The notes: generated by a model not told the origin, from the sequence alone. DNA of 64,000 nt from Saccharothrix algeriensis (GCF_016907655.1 NZ_JAFBCL010000001.1:3506001-3570000), one strand, 5' to 3'; shown: positions 26,228-37,205, counted from the first letter of the stretch. Numbers and translations: made by a program.

Positions 26228-26865
26228 CAGCACCTTCCGAGCATCGACTGCAGCGCGGACTTCTCGGTCGAGTTCACCTTGAGGCCCCACCGGTACTTCG
26301 TGTGTACCCACATCTTGGCGTAGGTGCACCAGTAGGAGGTCAGCGGCGGCTTCCACAGCGCCGGGTCCTGGTCGCCCTTCGCCTGGTTGACGTTGTCGGT
26401 CACGGCGATCAGCTGCGGGCCGCTGAGGTCGTTGGCGAAGGACTGGCGGCGGGAGGTGGTCCACGACGACGCGCCGGACCGCCACGCCTCGGCCAGCGGC
26501 ACGACGTGGTCGATGTCCACGTCGGACGCGGCGCCCCAGGTCGCGCCGTCGTACGGGCTGTACCAGCGGCCCGAGGTGGCGGCGCAGCTGGAGTCCGTCA
26601 CGACGGACGTGCCGTCGCGCTTGAGCACCGTCTCGCGGGTGTTGCAGGCCCCGGAGACGGTGCTCCAGTGCGGGAACTGCTCGCGCGAGTAGCCCGCCAT
26701 CGAGCCCTCCGCCGCGACGGTCAGCGCCGCCAGCTCGGAGTTCGCCGTGGCGGCGCTGGGGATGCCGGGCGGCGTGGCCGCGGCGGGGGCGGTCAGGCCG
26801 AGGGTGAGCGCACCAGCCAGGAGCAGGGGGATCGAAAAACGCGCGGCTTTGTTGACCGTTGTCAT
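26227..26865 (-). CDS. Secreted HNH (DUF1524-type) endonuclease
   Basis: The 212-residue protein has a signal peptide (residues 1-30, ending near AAA). The mature part carries the HNH beta-beta-alpha-metal motif VDIDHVVPLAEAW, preceded by a Cys pair and followed by NDLSGPQLIAVTDNVNQAKGD, as in DUF1524/GmrSD-C-like extracellular nucleases of actinobacteria. A nonspecific extracellular nuclease role is likely. It is downstream of nothing obvious and followed by the 82-residue gene. Confidence 0.87.
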   Translation of the reverse strand: MTTVNKAARFSIPLLLAGALTLGLTAPAAATPPGIPSAATANSELAALTVAAEGSMAGYSREQFPHWSTVSGACNTRETVLKRDGTSVVTDSSCAATSGRWYSPYDGATWGAASDVDIDHVVPLAEAWRSGASSWTTSRRQSFANDLSGPQLIAVTDNVNQAKGDQDPALWKPPLTSYWCTYAKMWVHTKYRWGLKVNSTEKSALQSMLGRC

Positions 26866-26972
26866 GATTTCGACCTTCCTAGTTGGAAGCTGTCGGAATC
26901 ACCTTGGGTCAATTTTCCTGCCCGCTCAACACCTCCGGGTGACGCTCGTGTGGATTGTGGATAAACGATTCG

Positions 26973-27650
26973 TCACTGCAATCCGCGCACCAGCCGGAAA
27001 TCCTCCGTGTGGCGGTACCACGTCCACTTGCCCATCGGACGGGGGTGGGCGACACCGTCCAGCGTCACCTGGACGGGCAGGCAGCCGAGTTGGAACGCGC
27101 GCCCCTCCGTCGTCTTCACCTTTCGCGTCAGGAGTCGTTTGTGAATAACGCTCACCAAAAGCCCCAACCCCCGCTCCGGGTCGGGCGTCACCTCGATCCG
27201 ACTGGCCTGACCGCGCAGCACGACCGTGTCGTCCGCGTACCCGACGCCGCGCACCGGCCCGAGCGAACCCAGCCCGACCAGCACGCCCCCCACGTCGTCC
27301 CGCACGAGCGGCACCCGGTCGGGGTCACCCGACAGGGCGAGGTCGAGGGCGCGGCCCCGGTCCGTCGGCAGGCCCCAGATCCGGGCCACCTCCGAACCCG
27401 CCTCGGCCGGCACGTACCCGACCGCCACCTCGGCCAGCCGCTCGGTCCGCAGCAGCCGCAGCACCACCGCGTTCAGGTCGGAGTCGGCGCCGTGGACGAT
27501 GAGACGTCGGTCACCCAGTTCCGCCAGGACCGGGTCCACCTCGGCCTTCCCCGGTCGCGAGGGCACCGGCCGCACCTCGAACCGGTCACCGTCAGTGATC
27601 ACCGGCGACTGCGGGTTTCCGCAGGCCAACACGATTCCGCGCACTCTCAT
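26973..27650 (-). CDS. Diverged diacylglycerol-kinase-like protein next to purA
   Basis: The 225-residue cytosolic protein keeps several spacings of the DAGK catalytic domain: an opening VLACGNP, GADSDLNAVVLRLLR where DAGK has GGDGTLNEV, and GSEVARIWGLPTD where DAGK has GTGNDFAR-LGLP. The nucleotide-binding GGDGT is replaced by GADSD, so lipid kinase activity is doubtful. A gene in this place precedes purA in mycobacteria too (Rv0358 position). The start ATG 27650 diverges from purA. Confidence 0.6.
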   Translation of the reverse strand: MRVRGIVLACGNPQSPVITDGDRFEVRPVPSRPGKAEVDPVLAELGDRRLIVHGADSDLNAVVLRLLRTERLAEVAVGYVPAEAGSEVARIWGLPTDRGRALDLALSGDPDRVPLVRDDVGGVLVGLGSLGPVRGVGYADDTVVLRGQASRIEVTPDPERGLGLLVSVIHKRLLTRKVKTTEGRAFQLGCLPVQVTLDGVAHPRPMGKWTWYRHTEDFRLVRGLQ

Positions 27651-27682
27651 CTCCTGGTCTACCCTCAACCACCGGCAAGTGA

Positions 27683-29023
<1,341 letters not shown>

Positions 29024-29033
29024 CCCGACCGCG

Positions 29034-29078
29034 GGGAGCGCCCCCGGCCCCGGGATCACCGGGACCGGGGGCGCTCCC
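29034..29078 (+). terminator. Terminator after purA
   Basis: Perfect 14-bp arms (29034-29047, 29065-29078) with further pairing of CCCCGG/CCGGG inside the loop, 11 bp after the purA stop. The converging GDPD gene ends at 29136. Confidence 0.75.
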
Positions 29079-29135
29079 ACCACCGGGGTCGCGATCGCGC
29101 TCCCCGGCGGCCGACCGCTCGGCGCGGCCGACCGC

Positions 29136-30242
29136 TCAGCGCGTCGGGCGCGCCTCCGCGGCGGTGTCGGGGTTGTCGGCGAACACGCCGTCCAGCCCGG
29201 TGGCGTAGAACCTGGCGTACTCGTCGAAGGCCCGGCCGTACGCGGCCGGGTCGGCCGAGGTGCGGAAGTCCGCCGGCAGGAACGCGTTCTCGTTGCGGAA
29301 CGTCCAGGCGTGCACGACCAGGCCGCGCGCGTGCGCGTCCCGCACCAGGCCGGTCGGGGCCTGGAGGAAGCCGTTGGCGTCGCGCGGGATGACGCGGTCC
29401 TTGGCCGCGCCGACACCGGCGGCGTAGGTGCGGATCTCGCGCAGCCCCTCCGGCGTCACCAGGTCGTCGTAGGTGCGCTTGTCGCTGGCCTTGACGAAGT
29501 CGTACGGCGCGCCGGAGGAGTTCACCAGCTGCACCAGGGGCACCCGCAGCCGCTTCTTGAGCGCCTTGAGGTTGGCCACCTCGAACGACTGCACGTACAC
29601 CTTGGCGCCGGGCCGGTTCAGGCGGTTGCGCTCGAGCACGTCGACCAGCCGGGGCTCCAGGGCCAGGCCGATGTCCTGGAAGTAGGTGGGGTGCTTGGTC
29701 TCCGGGTAGATGCCGATCTCCCGGCCCAGCTCGCGGGACAGCCGGCGGGAGAGGTCGACGACCTCCTGGAGGGTGGGCACCTCGTAGCGGCCGTCGTAGA
29801 GGGTGTTGCGCGGCCGGACGTCCGGGATGCGCTCCTCGGCGCGCAACGTCTTCAGCTCGGCGAGCGTGAAGTCCTCGGTGAACCAGCCGGTGACGGTCGC
29901 GCCGTCGACCACCTTGGTGGTCCTGCGCCCCGCGAACTCGGGCTTGGTGGCGACGTCGGTCGTGCCGCCGATCTCGTTCTCGTGCCGGGCGACCAACTGT
30001 CCGTCCTTCGTGGACACCAGGTCGGGCTCGACGTAGTCCGCGCCCATGCGCGCCGCCAGCTCGTACGCGGCGAGCGTGTGCTCGGGCCGGTAGCCCGACG
30101 CGCCCCGGTGGCCGATGACGACCGGGCCCCTCGGCCGGTGCGCGGCGGCGGCCTCGTCCCGCGCCGCCGCCGACGGCACGGTCACCGCCCCGGCCACCGC
30201 GAGCGCCGCCAGCGCCGCTCCGACGATCCTCGTCCGCACCAT
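29136..30242 (-). CDS. Secreted glycerophosphodiester phosphodiesterase
   Basis: Hydrolyses deacylated phospholipids to glycerol-3-phosphate and an alcohol. The 368-residue protein has a signal peptide (to about residue 27) and a GDPD TIM barrel with the catalytic IGHRGASGYRPEHTLAAYE, the metal-binding YVEPDLVSTKDG and HENEI, IYPETKHP, and the late VVHAWTFRNEN. This matches GlpQ-type enzymes. ATG 30242 has GGGAGG 8 nt upstream. Confidence 0.93.
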   Translation of the reverse strand: MVRTRIVGAALAALAVAGAVTVPSAAARDEAAAAHRPRGPVVIGHRGASGYRPEHTLAAYELAARMGADYVEPDLVSTKDGQLVARHENEIGGTTDVATKPEFAGRRTTKVVDGATVTGWFTEDFTLAELKTLRAEERIPDVRPRNTLYDGRYEVPTLQEVVDLSRRLSRELGREIGIYPETKHPTYFQDIGLALEPRLVDVLERNRLNRPGAKVYVQSFEVANLKALKKRLRVPLVQLVNSSGAPYDFVKASDKRTYDDLVTPEGLREIRTYAAGVGAAKDRVIPRDANGFLQAPTGLVRDAHARGLVVHAWTFRNENAFLPADFRTSADPAAYGRAFDEYARFYATGLDGVFADNPDTAAEARPTR

Positions 30243-30358
30243 CGCCGACCTCCCTGTTCCGCGAACCAGACGCGCCGCAGCCTCGTTGCGCCCCGCGACC
30301 ACCGGGTCACGGGCGGGTGAAGTGCGGGCCATGGCGCGGTGAACGGGTGGTGGGGCGG

Positions 30359-31912
30359 TCACTCCCGGGACAGCGCCGCCTCCTCCAGGTCGAGTTCCCG
30401 CAGGACCCGGAACAGCACCTCGTCGTCGATGCGGCCCTCGTCGCGCGCCTCGACGAACACCCGGCGCTCGGCCTCCAGCATGGTGCGCCGCAGCCTGCGG
30501 TAGGACGCGGCGGGGCTCTCGGCGCCCTGGCGGCCCAGGCGCTCCCAGGCGGCGTTGCCGCGGTGCTCGGCCAGGGCGCGCAGGCGTTCCACGACGTGCT
30601 CGGGCGTCGGGTCGCCGCGGCCGACCACCTCGTCCAGCCGGTCGACCGCGGCCCGCGCGGCGGCGTGCTGCACCTGCGCCTCGGCCAGGGCGTCCCCCCG
30701 CGCCTCGTCGCCCCTGACGCCGAGCCTGCCGATCAGCCAGGGCAGCGTCAGGCCCTGCAGGAGCAGGGTGCCGACGGTGACGGCGAACGCGCAGAACACG
30801 ATCACGTCCCGGCCGGGCAGGTCCAGCGGGAGCGCGCTGGCGGCGGCCAGCGAGACCACGCCGCGCATCCCGGCCCACGACAGCACGGTGACGCCCCGCC
30901 GGCCGGGCGCCGGCTCCCGCTCCCGGACTCGCCGGGACAGCAGGCGCGGGAGGTAGGCCGCCGGGTACATCCACGCGAACCGGATCGCGATCGTGGCCGC
31001 GAGCACCGCGAGGGCCGCCACGACGAGGTCGCCGGAGACCTCCGCGTCGAGCACGATGCTCCTCAGCTGCAGGCCGATGAGGGCGAACACGAAGGACTCC
31101 AGCAGGACGTCCACCGACCGCCACACCGCCGTGTCCTGCAGGCGGGTGTAGTAGGAGCTGTCCGGGGCGTGGTGGCCGATGTAGAGGCCGGCGACCACCA
31201 CCGCCAGGACGCCCGAGGAGCCCAGTTCCTCGGCGAACAGGTAGGCGCCGAACGGCACCAGCATCCCGAGCGCGCTCTCCACCACGCCGTCGTCCAGGCG
31301 GACGCGGACCCACCGCACGGCGACCCCGATGGCCAGGCCGACGGCGACGCCGCCACCGGCGCCGACGGCGAACGTCCGCACGCCGTCGACCCAGGAGGCC
31401 GTGACGCCGAGGGTGGCCGCGATGGCGACCTTGTAGACCGTGAGGGCCGTCGCGTCGTTGATCAGGCTCTCGCCGGTGAGCAGGGTCATCGTGCGGCGGG
31501 GCAGGTCGAGCCGCCGGCCGATGGCCACCGCGGCGACCGCGTCCGGCGGCGCCACCACCGCGCCCAGCACCAGGGCGGCCGGGATCGACAGGCCGGGCAG
31601 CACGAGGTGGGCGACCCAGCCCACGCCGACCGTGGTCGCGATGACCAGCCCGACCGCGAGCAACCCGATCGGGCGAAGGTTGGCCCGGATGTTGTGGTAG
31701 GAGCTGTCCAGCGCCGCCGAGTAGAGCAGCGGCGGCAGGACCAGCACCAGGACCAGTTCCGGCTCCAGCGCGAACTCCGGCAGGCCGGGCAGGAAGCTGA
31801 CCGCGAGGCCGGTCGCGACCAGGACGAGCGGCGCCGGGGCGGACAGCCGCCTCGCGACGGCGGTGACCAGCAGGGCGCCGACGAGCAGCAGCAGCAGTTC
31901 CGGTCCGTGCAT
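30359..31912 (-). CDS. CPA1-family Na+/H+ antiporter
   Basis: The 517-residue protein has about twelve membrane helices and a cytoplasmic C-terminal helical region (from about residue 400). Key marks are VLPPLLYSAAL, VVAPPDAVAAVAI, LTGESLINDATAL (ion-binding ND) and SWAGMRGVVSLAAA, all typical of CPA1 exchangers. It exports Na+ against H+ for pH or salt balance. CAGGAT 6 nt before the ATG suggests a leaderless start. It diverges from the UBP zinc-finger gene, 28 bp apart. Confidence 0.93.
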   Translation of the reverse strand: MHGPELLLLLVGALLVTAVARRLSAPAPLVLVATGLAVSFLPGLPEFALEPELVLVLVLPPLLYSAALDSSYHNIRANLRPIGLLAVGLVIATTVGVGWVAHLVLPGLSIPAALVLGAVVAPPDAVAAVAIGRRLDLPRRTMTLLTGESLINDATALTVYKVAIAATLGVTASWVDGVRTFAVGAGGGVAVGLAIGVAVRWVRVRLDDGVVESALGMLVPFGAYLFAEELGSSGVLAVVVAGLYIGHHAPDSSYYTRLQDTAVWRSVDVLLESFVFALIGLQLRSIVLDAEVSGDLVVAALAVLAATIAIRFAWMYPAAYLPRLLSRRVREREPAPGRRGVTVLSWAGMRGVVSLAAASALPLDLPGRDVIVFCAFAVTVGTLLLQGLTLPWLIGRLGVRGDEARGDALAEAQVQHAAARAAVDRLDEVVGRGDPTPEHVVERLRALAEHRGNAAWERLGRQGAESPAASYRRLRRTMLEAERRVFVEARDEGRIDDEVLFRVLRELDLEEAALSRE

Positions 31913-31940
31913 GGCCCAATCCTGCGTGATGATGGCGGGT

Positions 31941-32201
31941 ATGACCTGTCCTCACGTCGCCGACCTGCCCGGGTCGGTCACCCCGGACGCCACCGGGGGG
32001 TGCGCCGACTGCCTGGCCCTCGGCGAGCGCACCTGGGCGCACCTGCGGCTGTGCCTGGTCTGCGGGCACGTGGCCTGCTGCGACTCCAGCCCCCGCCGGC
32101 ACGCGACCGCGCACTTCCACGCCTCCGGGCACCCGGTGGTGCGCTCGTTCGAGCCCGGTGAGCGGTGGCGGTGGTGCTACGCGGACGGCCGGGTCGTCTG
32201 A
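31941..32201 (+). CDS. UBP-type zinc-finger protein
   Basis: This 86-residue protein is essentially one UBP (ubiquitin-binding) zinc finger: CPHV, CADC, CLVCGHVACCDSS and RHATAHFHASGHPVV give the Cys/His set for three zinc ions. Bacteria lack ubiquitin, so the partner here is another ligand. The head-to-head position with the antiporter suggests linked function, but that is inference. The start is ATG 31941. Confidence 0.85.
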   Translation: MTCPHVADLPGSVTPDATGGCADCLALGERTWAHLRLCLVCGHVACCDSSPRRHATAHFHASGHPVVRSFEPGERWRWCYADGRVV

Positions 32202-32249
32202 CGGCCGGGTCGTCTGAGGCCCCGCGTTCTTTACAGTCCCTTTGGACGA

Positions 32250-32270
32250 TCGGTCTGTGGCTGTGACCGA
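32250..32270. promoter_or_regulatory. Inverted repeat upstream of the TRAP operon
   Basis: TCGGTC (32250-32255) and GACCGA (32265-32270) are separated by 9 nt, about 50 bp before the permease start. It could be an operator; arms are short. Confidence 0.3.
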
Positions 32271-32317
32271 CCGCACAAGTAGCTTCGGTCGCGCAGGTTC
32301 CGAGCGCGGCGCGGGGG

Positions 32318-34303
32318 GTGCGCGTGTCGATCACACCGCAGGCGGGGGTCGCCGGACTGATCGCCGAGCACGACGGGGAACGCCCGTCGCGGGCCCTGTC
32401 CCGGCGGTGGGACCTGGGGGTCCGGGCGGCCGCGCTGGCGATCGCGCTGCTGGTGCTCGAGCAGGTGTTCCGGCCGTTCGCCCAGGGCGGGCAGTTCTAC
32501 CTGGTGGTGTTCCTGGCCGCGACGCTGCCGCTGGTGTTCCTGGCCTACCGGGGGCGCCGGGGCGGCCGGGAGGACCCCGGCCCGCTGGACCGGGCCCTGG
32601 CCGCCGCCGCCCTCGTCGTGGCGGCCTACCCGCTGCTCGGCGGGTTCGACGCCTTCCTGGACCGCCAGGGGCAGCTCACCGACCTGGACGTGGCGGCGGG
32701 CGCGGTCCTGCTGCTGCTGGTCCTGGAGGCGTGCCGGCGGACGACCGGGTGGGTGCTGCCGGTGGTGTGCCTGGCGTTCATCGCGTTCGCCTACTACGGC
32801 GGGTACCTGCCGCCCTCCTGGGCGGTGTCCCACGCCGGTGTGGACTTCGGGCAGATCATCAACGGGCTGTACAACGACGCCACCGGGTTCTACGGGACGC
32901 CGCTGGACGTGGCCGCCACCTACATCGTGCTGTTCGCGATCTACGGCGCGGTGCTCAACGCGTCCGGGGCCGGGGCGTTCTTCGTGGACATCAGCTTCTC
33001 GGCGTTCCGCAGGTCGCGGACCGCGCCGGGGCGCACCGCGGCCGCGGCCGGGTTCCTGCTGGGCACGGTGTCCGGGTCGGGGACCGCCACGACGGTGTCG
33101 CTGGGCGCGGTGACGTGGCCGGTGCTGCGCCGGGCCGGCTACCCCCGGGAGAGCGCGGGCGGGCTGCTGGCCGCGTCGGGCATCGGGGCGATCCTGTCCC
33201 CGCCCACGCTGGGCGCGGCGGCGTTCATCATCGCCGAGTACCTGGAGACCTCCTACCTGCAGGTGCTGGTCTGGGCGGTCCTGCCCACCCTGCTGTACTA
33301 CCTGGGGATCGCGCTGGCCGTCGAGATCGACGCGCGCCGCTTCGGCGCGAAACCGGTCGACGTCGACGTGCCGGGCGCCTGGGCGCTGCTCAAGCGCGGC
33401 GGGTACCACTTCCTGTCGCTGGGCGTGATCATCGCCTTCCTCGCGCTGGACGTCCCGGTGTACTCGGCGGTGGTGTACGCGACCGGCGTCGCCGCGGTGT
33501 TCGCGCTCGTGGCGCGGCGGGGCGACGTGCGGGGCTGGGCGCGGGCGATGGCGGACTCGCTGGCGCTGGGCGTGCGCGGCGCGCTGCCCGTGGTCGCCGT
33601 GTGCGCGGCGGCCGGGGTGATCACCTCCACGATCACCAAGACCGGGCTGGGCCAGGAGCTGGCCTCGGCGCTGGTCGACCTGGCCGGGCTGCTGACCTCC
33701 GACCCGACCGCCGTGCTGGTCGTGACCGCGGTGCTGGCGGCGGTCGCGGTGAGCCTGCTCGGGCTGGCCGTGCCGGTCACCGCGTCGTTCATCATCTCGT
33801 GGGTCGTGATCGGGCCCGCGCTGTTCGAGCTCGGCGTGGCGCGCGAAGAGGCCGCGATGTTCATCTTCTACTACGCGGTGCTGTCCGAGGTGACGCCGCC
33901 GACCGCGCTCGCCGCCGTGGCCGCCGCGGCCATCACCGGCGGCGACGTGGTGAAGACGATGTGGCGGACCTGGAAGTACACGCTGCCCGCGTTCCTCGTG
34001 CCGCTGGCGTTCGTGCTCACCGACAACGGCGCCGCCCTGCTGCTGCGGTCGTCGCCGGTCGACTCGGCGTGGGTGTTCGCGGTCTCGGCCGTGGGGGTGG
34101 CGGCGCTCGCCGCGCTCACCGGCGGCTGGCTGCTCGGCCCCGCGCGGTGGCCGGAGCGGGTCCTGTGCCTGCCCGCGGCCGTCGCCCTGCTCTACCTGCA
34201 ACCGGTCACCGTCGCCGTCGGCCTCGGGTTCCTGCTGGCGGCGGTGGCCGTGCACGTGCTCGTGCCCAGGTTCGTCCCACGGGGAGAGGAACGAGATGCG
34301 TAG
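32318..34303 (+). CDS. TRAP transporter fused 4TM/12TM permease (TAXI type)
   Basis: The 661-residue permease combines the small (Q) and large (M) TRAP subunits. Residues 30-170 form the first helix block; the M part follows with GAVLNASGAGAFFVD, GTVSGSGTATTVSLGAVTWP, GIGAILSPPTLGAAAFIIAEY and EVTPPTALAA, the substrate and sodium path motifs. It uses ion gradients to import a small organic acid or amino acid. GTG 32318 or 32324 may be the start. Its stop overlaps the TAXI gene by 8 bp. Confidence 0.92.
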   Translation: MRVSITPQAGVAGLIAEHDGERPSRALSRRWDLGVRAAALAIALLVLEQVFRPFAQGGQFYLVVFLAATLPLVFLAYRGRRGGREDPGPLDRALAAAALVVAAYPLLGGFDAFLDRQGQLTDLDVAAGAVLLLLVLEACRRTTGWVLPVVCLAFIAFAYYGGYLPPSWAVSHAGVDFGQIINGLYNDATGFYGTPLDVAATYIVLFAIYGAVLNASGAGAFFVDISFSAFRRSRTAPGRTAAAAGFLLGTVSGSGTATTVSLGAVTWPVLRRAGYPRESAGGLLAASGIGAILSPPTLGAAAFIIAEYLETSYLQVLVWAVLPTLLYYLGIALAVEIDARRFGAKPVDVDVPGAWALLKRGGYHFLSLGVIIAFLALDVPVYSAVVYATGVAAVFALVARRGDVRGWARAMADSLALGVRGALPVVAVCAAAGVITSTITKTGLGQELASALVDLAGLLTSDPTAVLVVTAVLAAVAVSLLGLAVPVTASFIISWVVIGPALFELGVAREEAAMFIFYYAVLSEVTPPTALAAVAAAAITGGDVVKTMWRTWKYTLPAFLVPLAFVLTDNGAALLLRSSPVDSAWVFAVSAVGVAALAALTGGWLLGPARWPERVLCLPAAVALLYLQPVTVAVGLGFLLAAVAVHVLVPRFVPRGEERDA

Positions 34304-35273
34304 CTGGAAGGTCCCTGCCGCCGTGCTGGCGGTCGTGCTGGTCGCGGCCGGGTGCGGCGGGAAGCGGGACGCGGCCGGGAGCACCTCCGGCGCGGCCTGC
34401 GAGGCCGGCGAGGGCCGGATCACCATAGCCACCGGCAACTCCGGCGGCGTCTACTACGTCGTCGGCGGCGGGCTGGCCAAGCTGATCAGCGAGCACACCG
34501 CGCTCAAGGCGACCGCCGCCGAGACCGGCGCGTCCGTGCAGAACGTCCAGCAGCTGGTCGCCGGCGACTACGACGTGGCGTTCTCGCTGGCCGACACGGC
34601 GGCGGACGCGGTGAACGGCGAGGGCGCGTTCGAGGGCGCCCCGCAGCGGGTGCGGGCGCTGGCCCGGCTGTACCCGAACCACACGCAGGTGCTGGTGCGC
34701 AAGTCCAGCGGCATCAGGTCGATCGCCGACATGCGGGGCAAGCGCATCTCCACCGGGTCGCCCAAGTCGGGCACCGAGGTCATCGCGCACCGGCTGCTCG
34801 CCGCCGCCGGGCTCGACCCGGAGCGGGACGTGCAGGCGCAGCGGCTGGACCTGGCCAAGACCGCCGACGGCATGAAGGACGGCAGCCTGGACGGCCTGGT
34901 GTGGTCCGGCGGCCTGCCCACGGCGCAGATCACCGACCTCACCACGTCGCTGGGCGACCAGGTGGAGTTCCTGGACGTCACGCCGCAGCTGCCGAAGCTG
35001 AAGGAGGTCAACCGGGTCTACGACGAGGGCGTGATCCCGGCCGCCGCCTACGGGCAGCCGGCCGACGTGCCGACCGTCGTCGTGCCCAACGTCCTGCTGG
35101 TCGCGGAGAGCTTCCCGGCGGGCGACGCGTGCGCCGTCACCAGGCTGCTGTTCGACCGGAAGGACGAGCTGGAGAAGATCCACCCGGCCGCGCGGGACAT
35201 CGTCGAGGAGCAGGGCGCGCTGACCGACCCGGTGCCGCTGCACCCCGGTTCGCTGGACGCGTTCGGCAACTGA
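34296..35273 (+). CDS. TAXI-family TRAP substrate-binding lipoprotein
   Basis: This 325-residue protein has a lipobox (LVAAGC, Cys20), so it is anchored outside the membrane. The TAXI fold is marked by [20 protein letters not shown] at the start of the mature domain, [21 protein letters not shown] and [15 protein letters not shown]. It delivers the ligand to the fused permease just upstream, with which it overlaps. The ligand (glutamate-like in known members) is not certain. Confidence 0.93.
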   Translation: MRSWKVPAAVLAVVLVAAGCGGKRDAAGSTSGAACEAGEGRITIATGNSGGVYYVVGGGLAKLISEHTALKATAAETGASVQNVQQLVAGDYDVAFSLADTAADAVNGEGAFEGAPQRVRALARLYPNHTQVLVRKSSGIRSIADMRGKRISTGSPKSGTEVIAHRLLAAAGLDPERDVQAQRLDLAKTADGMKDGSLDGLVWSGGLPTAQITDLTTSLGDQVEFLDVTPQLPKLKEVNRVYDEGVIPAAAYGQPADVPTVVVPNVLLVAESFPAGDACAVTRLLFDRKDELEKIHPAARDIVEEQGALTDPVPLHPGSLDAFGN

Positions 35274-35287
35274 CCGGAGGGGTCCTC

Positions 35288-35293
35288 TAGGCT
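35288..35293 (+). promoter_or_regulatory. -10 box TAGGCT (leaderless) of purD
   Basis: TAGGCT, 8 nt before GTG 35302. Confidence 0.6.
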
Positions 35294-35301
35294 TCCCCAC
35301 C

Positions 35302-36555
35302 GTGCGTGTCCTGGTCATCGGGTCTGGCGCCCGTGAACATGCCCTTGTCCTCGCGTTGTCGCGCGACCCCTCGGTGATCGCCCTGGCCTGCGCACCCGGC
35401 AACGCCGGCGTGGCGGGCCTGGCGGAGGTCTACGGGGTCGACGCGGGCGACCCGGCCGCGGTCGTCGCGCTGGCCAAGGAGTGGAACGCCGACCTCGTCG
35501 TCGTCGGGCCGGAGCAGCCGCTGGTGGCGGGCGCGGCGGACGCCGTGCGCGCGGCCGGCGTCCCCTGCTTCGGCCCGTCCGCCGCGGCGGCCCGCATCGA
35601 GGGCTCCAAGGCGTTCGCGAAGGACGTCATGACCGCCGCGGGCGTGCCGACGGCCACCTCGGAGGTCGTGGACAACCCGGCCCGCCTGGACGCGGCGCTG
35701 ACCCGCTTCGGGCCCCGGTGGGTCGTGAAGGACGACGGGCTGGCGGCGGGCAAGGGCGTCGTCGTCACCGCCGACCGCGCCGTGGCGCGCTCCCACGCGA
35801 TGACCCTGCTCGACCACGGCCACCCGGTGCTGCTGGAGTCGTTCCTGGACGGGCCCGAGGTGTCGCTGTTCTGCCTGGTGGACGGCTCGGTGGTGGTGCC
35901 GCTGCTGCCCGCGCAGGACTTCAAGCGGGTGGGTGACAACGACACGGGCCCGAACACGGGCGGCATGGGCGCCTACGCGCCGCTGCCGTGGGCGCCGGCC
36001 GACCTGGTTCCCACGATCGTGTCGACGTGCGTGCAGCCGGTGGTGGACGAGCTGGCCGCGCGCGGGACGCCGTTCACCGGCCTGCTGTACGCGGGGCTGG
36101 CGCTGACGTCCTCGGGGCCGCAGGTCATCGAGTTCAACTGCCGGTTCGGCGACCCGGAGACGCAGGCGGTCCTCGCGCTGCTGCGCACGCCCCTGGCGGG
36201 GCTGCTGCTGGCGGCGGCGACCGGCGGGCTGGGCGCGGTCGAGCCGCTGGACTGGTCCGACGGCTACGCGGTGACGGTCGTCGTGGCCGCCGAGGGCTAC
36301 CCGGGCCGCCCCCGCACGGGTGACGTCGTGACCGGTGGTGACGCCGAGGGGGTGCTGCACGCGGGCACCCGGCGGCGCGAGGACGGCGCCGTGGTGTCCA
36401 CCGGCGGCCGGGTCCTGGCCGTGGTCGGCACGGGCGCGACGCTGACCGAGGCGCGCGCCGAGGCGTACCGGCGGGTCGGGTCGGTCCACCTGACCGGTTC
36501 CCACCACCGCACCGACATCGCGCTGCGCGCGGCGGACGGCGAGGTCGTGATCTGA
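35302..36555 (+). CDS. purD: Phosphoribosylamine-glycine ligase (GAR synthetase)
   Basis: ATP-grasp enzyme for step two of IMP synthesis. The 417-residue protein has the N-terminal [26 protein letters not shown], the ATP-grasp block [15 protein letters not shown], the product-binding [20 protein letters not shown] and [14 protein letters not shown] 35302 directly follows the -10 box. A DUF3558 lipoprotein gene starts 5 bp after the stop and may be read through. Confidence 0.97.
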   Translation: MRVLVIGSGAREHALVLALSRDPSVIALACAPGNAGVAGLAEVYGVDAGDPAAVVALAKEWNADLVVVGPEQPLVAGAADAVRAAGVPCFGPSAAAARIEGSKAFAKDVMTAAGVPTATSEVVDNPARLDAALTRFGPRWVVKDDGLAAGKGVVVTADRAVARSHAMTLLDHGHPVLLESFLDGPEVSLFCLVDGSVVVPLLPAQDFKRVGDNDTGPNTGGMGAYAPLPWAPADLVPTIVSTCVQPVVDELAARGTPFTGLLYAGLALTSSGPQVIEFNCRFGDPETQAVLALLRTPLAGLLLAAATGGLGAVEPLDWSDGYAVTVVVAAEGYPGRPRTGDVVTGGDAEGVLHAGTRRREDGAVVSTGGRVLAVVGTGATLTEARAEAYRRVGSVHLTGSHHRTDIALRAADGEVVI

Positions 36556-36560
36556 GCCGG

Positions 36561-37163
36561 GTGACCCGCCGAGCCCCGCGCGTCCTCGCGCCCGTGCTGG
36601 TGGTCGGCGCGGTGCTGGCTTCGTGCACCGACAAGGAGAGCGGGACGGCCGGCCCGGCGACCACCACCGCGCCCGACACCGCGACCACCACCACGCCCGC
36701 CGGCCGGTCGGCGGAAGCCCGGCGTCCGCGCGAGTTGAAGGTCGACGGCGTCGATCCGTGCAAGCTGCTCACGGCGGAGCAGATGGCGCGGTTGGGGGTC
36801 ACCAGGTCGAGCCGCAACGACAGCGACATCGTCAAGACCGGTGACGTGCCGACCTGCGAGTTCCGCGGTGACCTGAGCACCAACTACGGCGTCGCGGTCA
36901 TCGCCGGCAAGGGCGTCGACTACTGGACGGGCAAGGGCAACACCGACGTGAGCGAGGTGCGGGTCGCCGGGTTCGCCGCCAAGCAGATCAGCCTTAGCGG
37001 CGTCGAGGCGGACTGCGCGATCGCGGTCGACGTCGCCGATGGCCAGCAGCTCTACGTCGACTACATCCCGGTCGGCAGCAGGAGACCGGCGAAGGACGAG
37101 ATGTGCCGGAACGTGGTCCTGGGCGCCGAACTCGCGCTCACGACGTTGCAGGACCCGGGATGA
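36561..37163 (+). CDS. DUF3558 lipoprotein, first copy
   Basis: This 200-residue lipoprotein has a lipobox (VLASC, Cys22), a Thr/Pro linker, and a DUF3558 domain with KVDGVDPCKLLTAEQMARLG, a paired second Cys (TCEF), the CAIAVDVADGQQLYVDY segment and a late MCRN. DUF3558 proteins in Pseudonocardiales commonly sit beside ESX substrates. It is related to the copy at 37860. The start is GTG 36561. Confidence 0.87.
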   Translation: MTRRAPRVLAPVLVVGAVLASCTDKESGTAGPATTTAPDTATTTTPAGRSAEARRPRELKVDGVDPCKLLTAEQMARLGVTRSSRNDSDIVKTGDVPTCEFRGDLSTNYGVAVIAGKGVDYWTGKGNTDVSEVRVAGFAAKQISLSGVEADCAIAVDVADGQQLYVDYIPVGSRRPAKDEMCRNVVLGAELALTTLQDPG

Positions 37164-37205
37164 GGCGCTGAGACCCGCGGCGGGAGGCCGAGGTCCGGCC
37201 CGTTT

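Noticed and set aside
29136..30333. Longer GDPD start at 30333
   Set aside because: It would place 30 charged residues before the signal peptide. ATG 30242 has a good GGGAGG site and begins directly with the signal sequence.
32231..34438. Long minus-strand frame of 735 codons opposite the TRAP permease; similar long antisense frames at 12710-14830, 29136-32276 and 60147-62267
   Set aside because: Shadow frames typical of very GC-rich DNA: His/Arg/Gly/Pro-rich products without domains, opposite well-supported genes.
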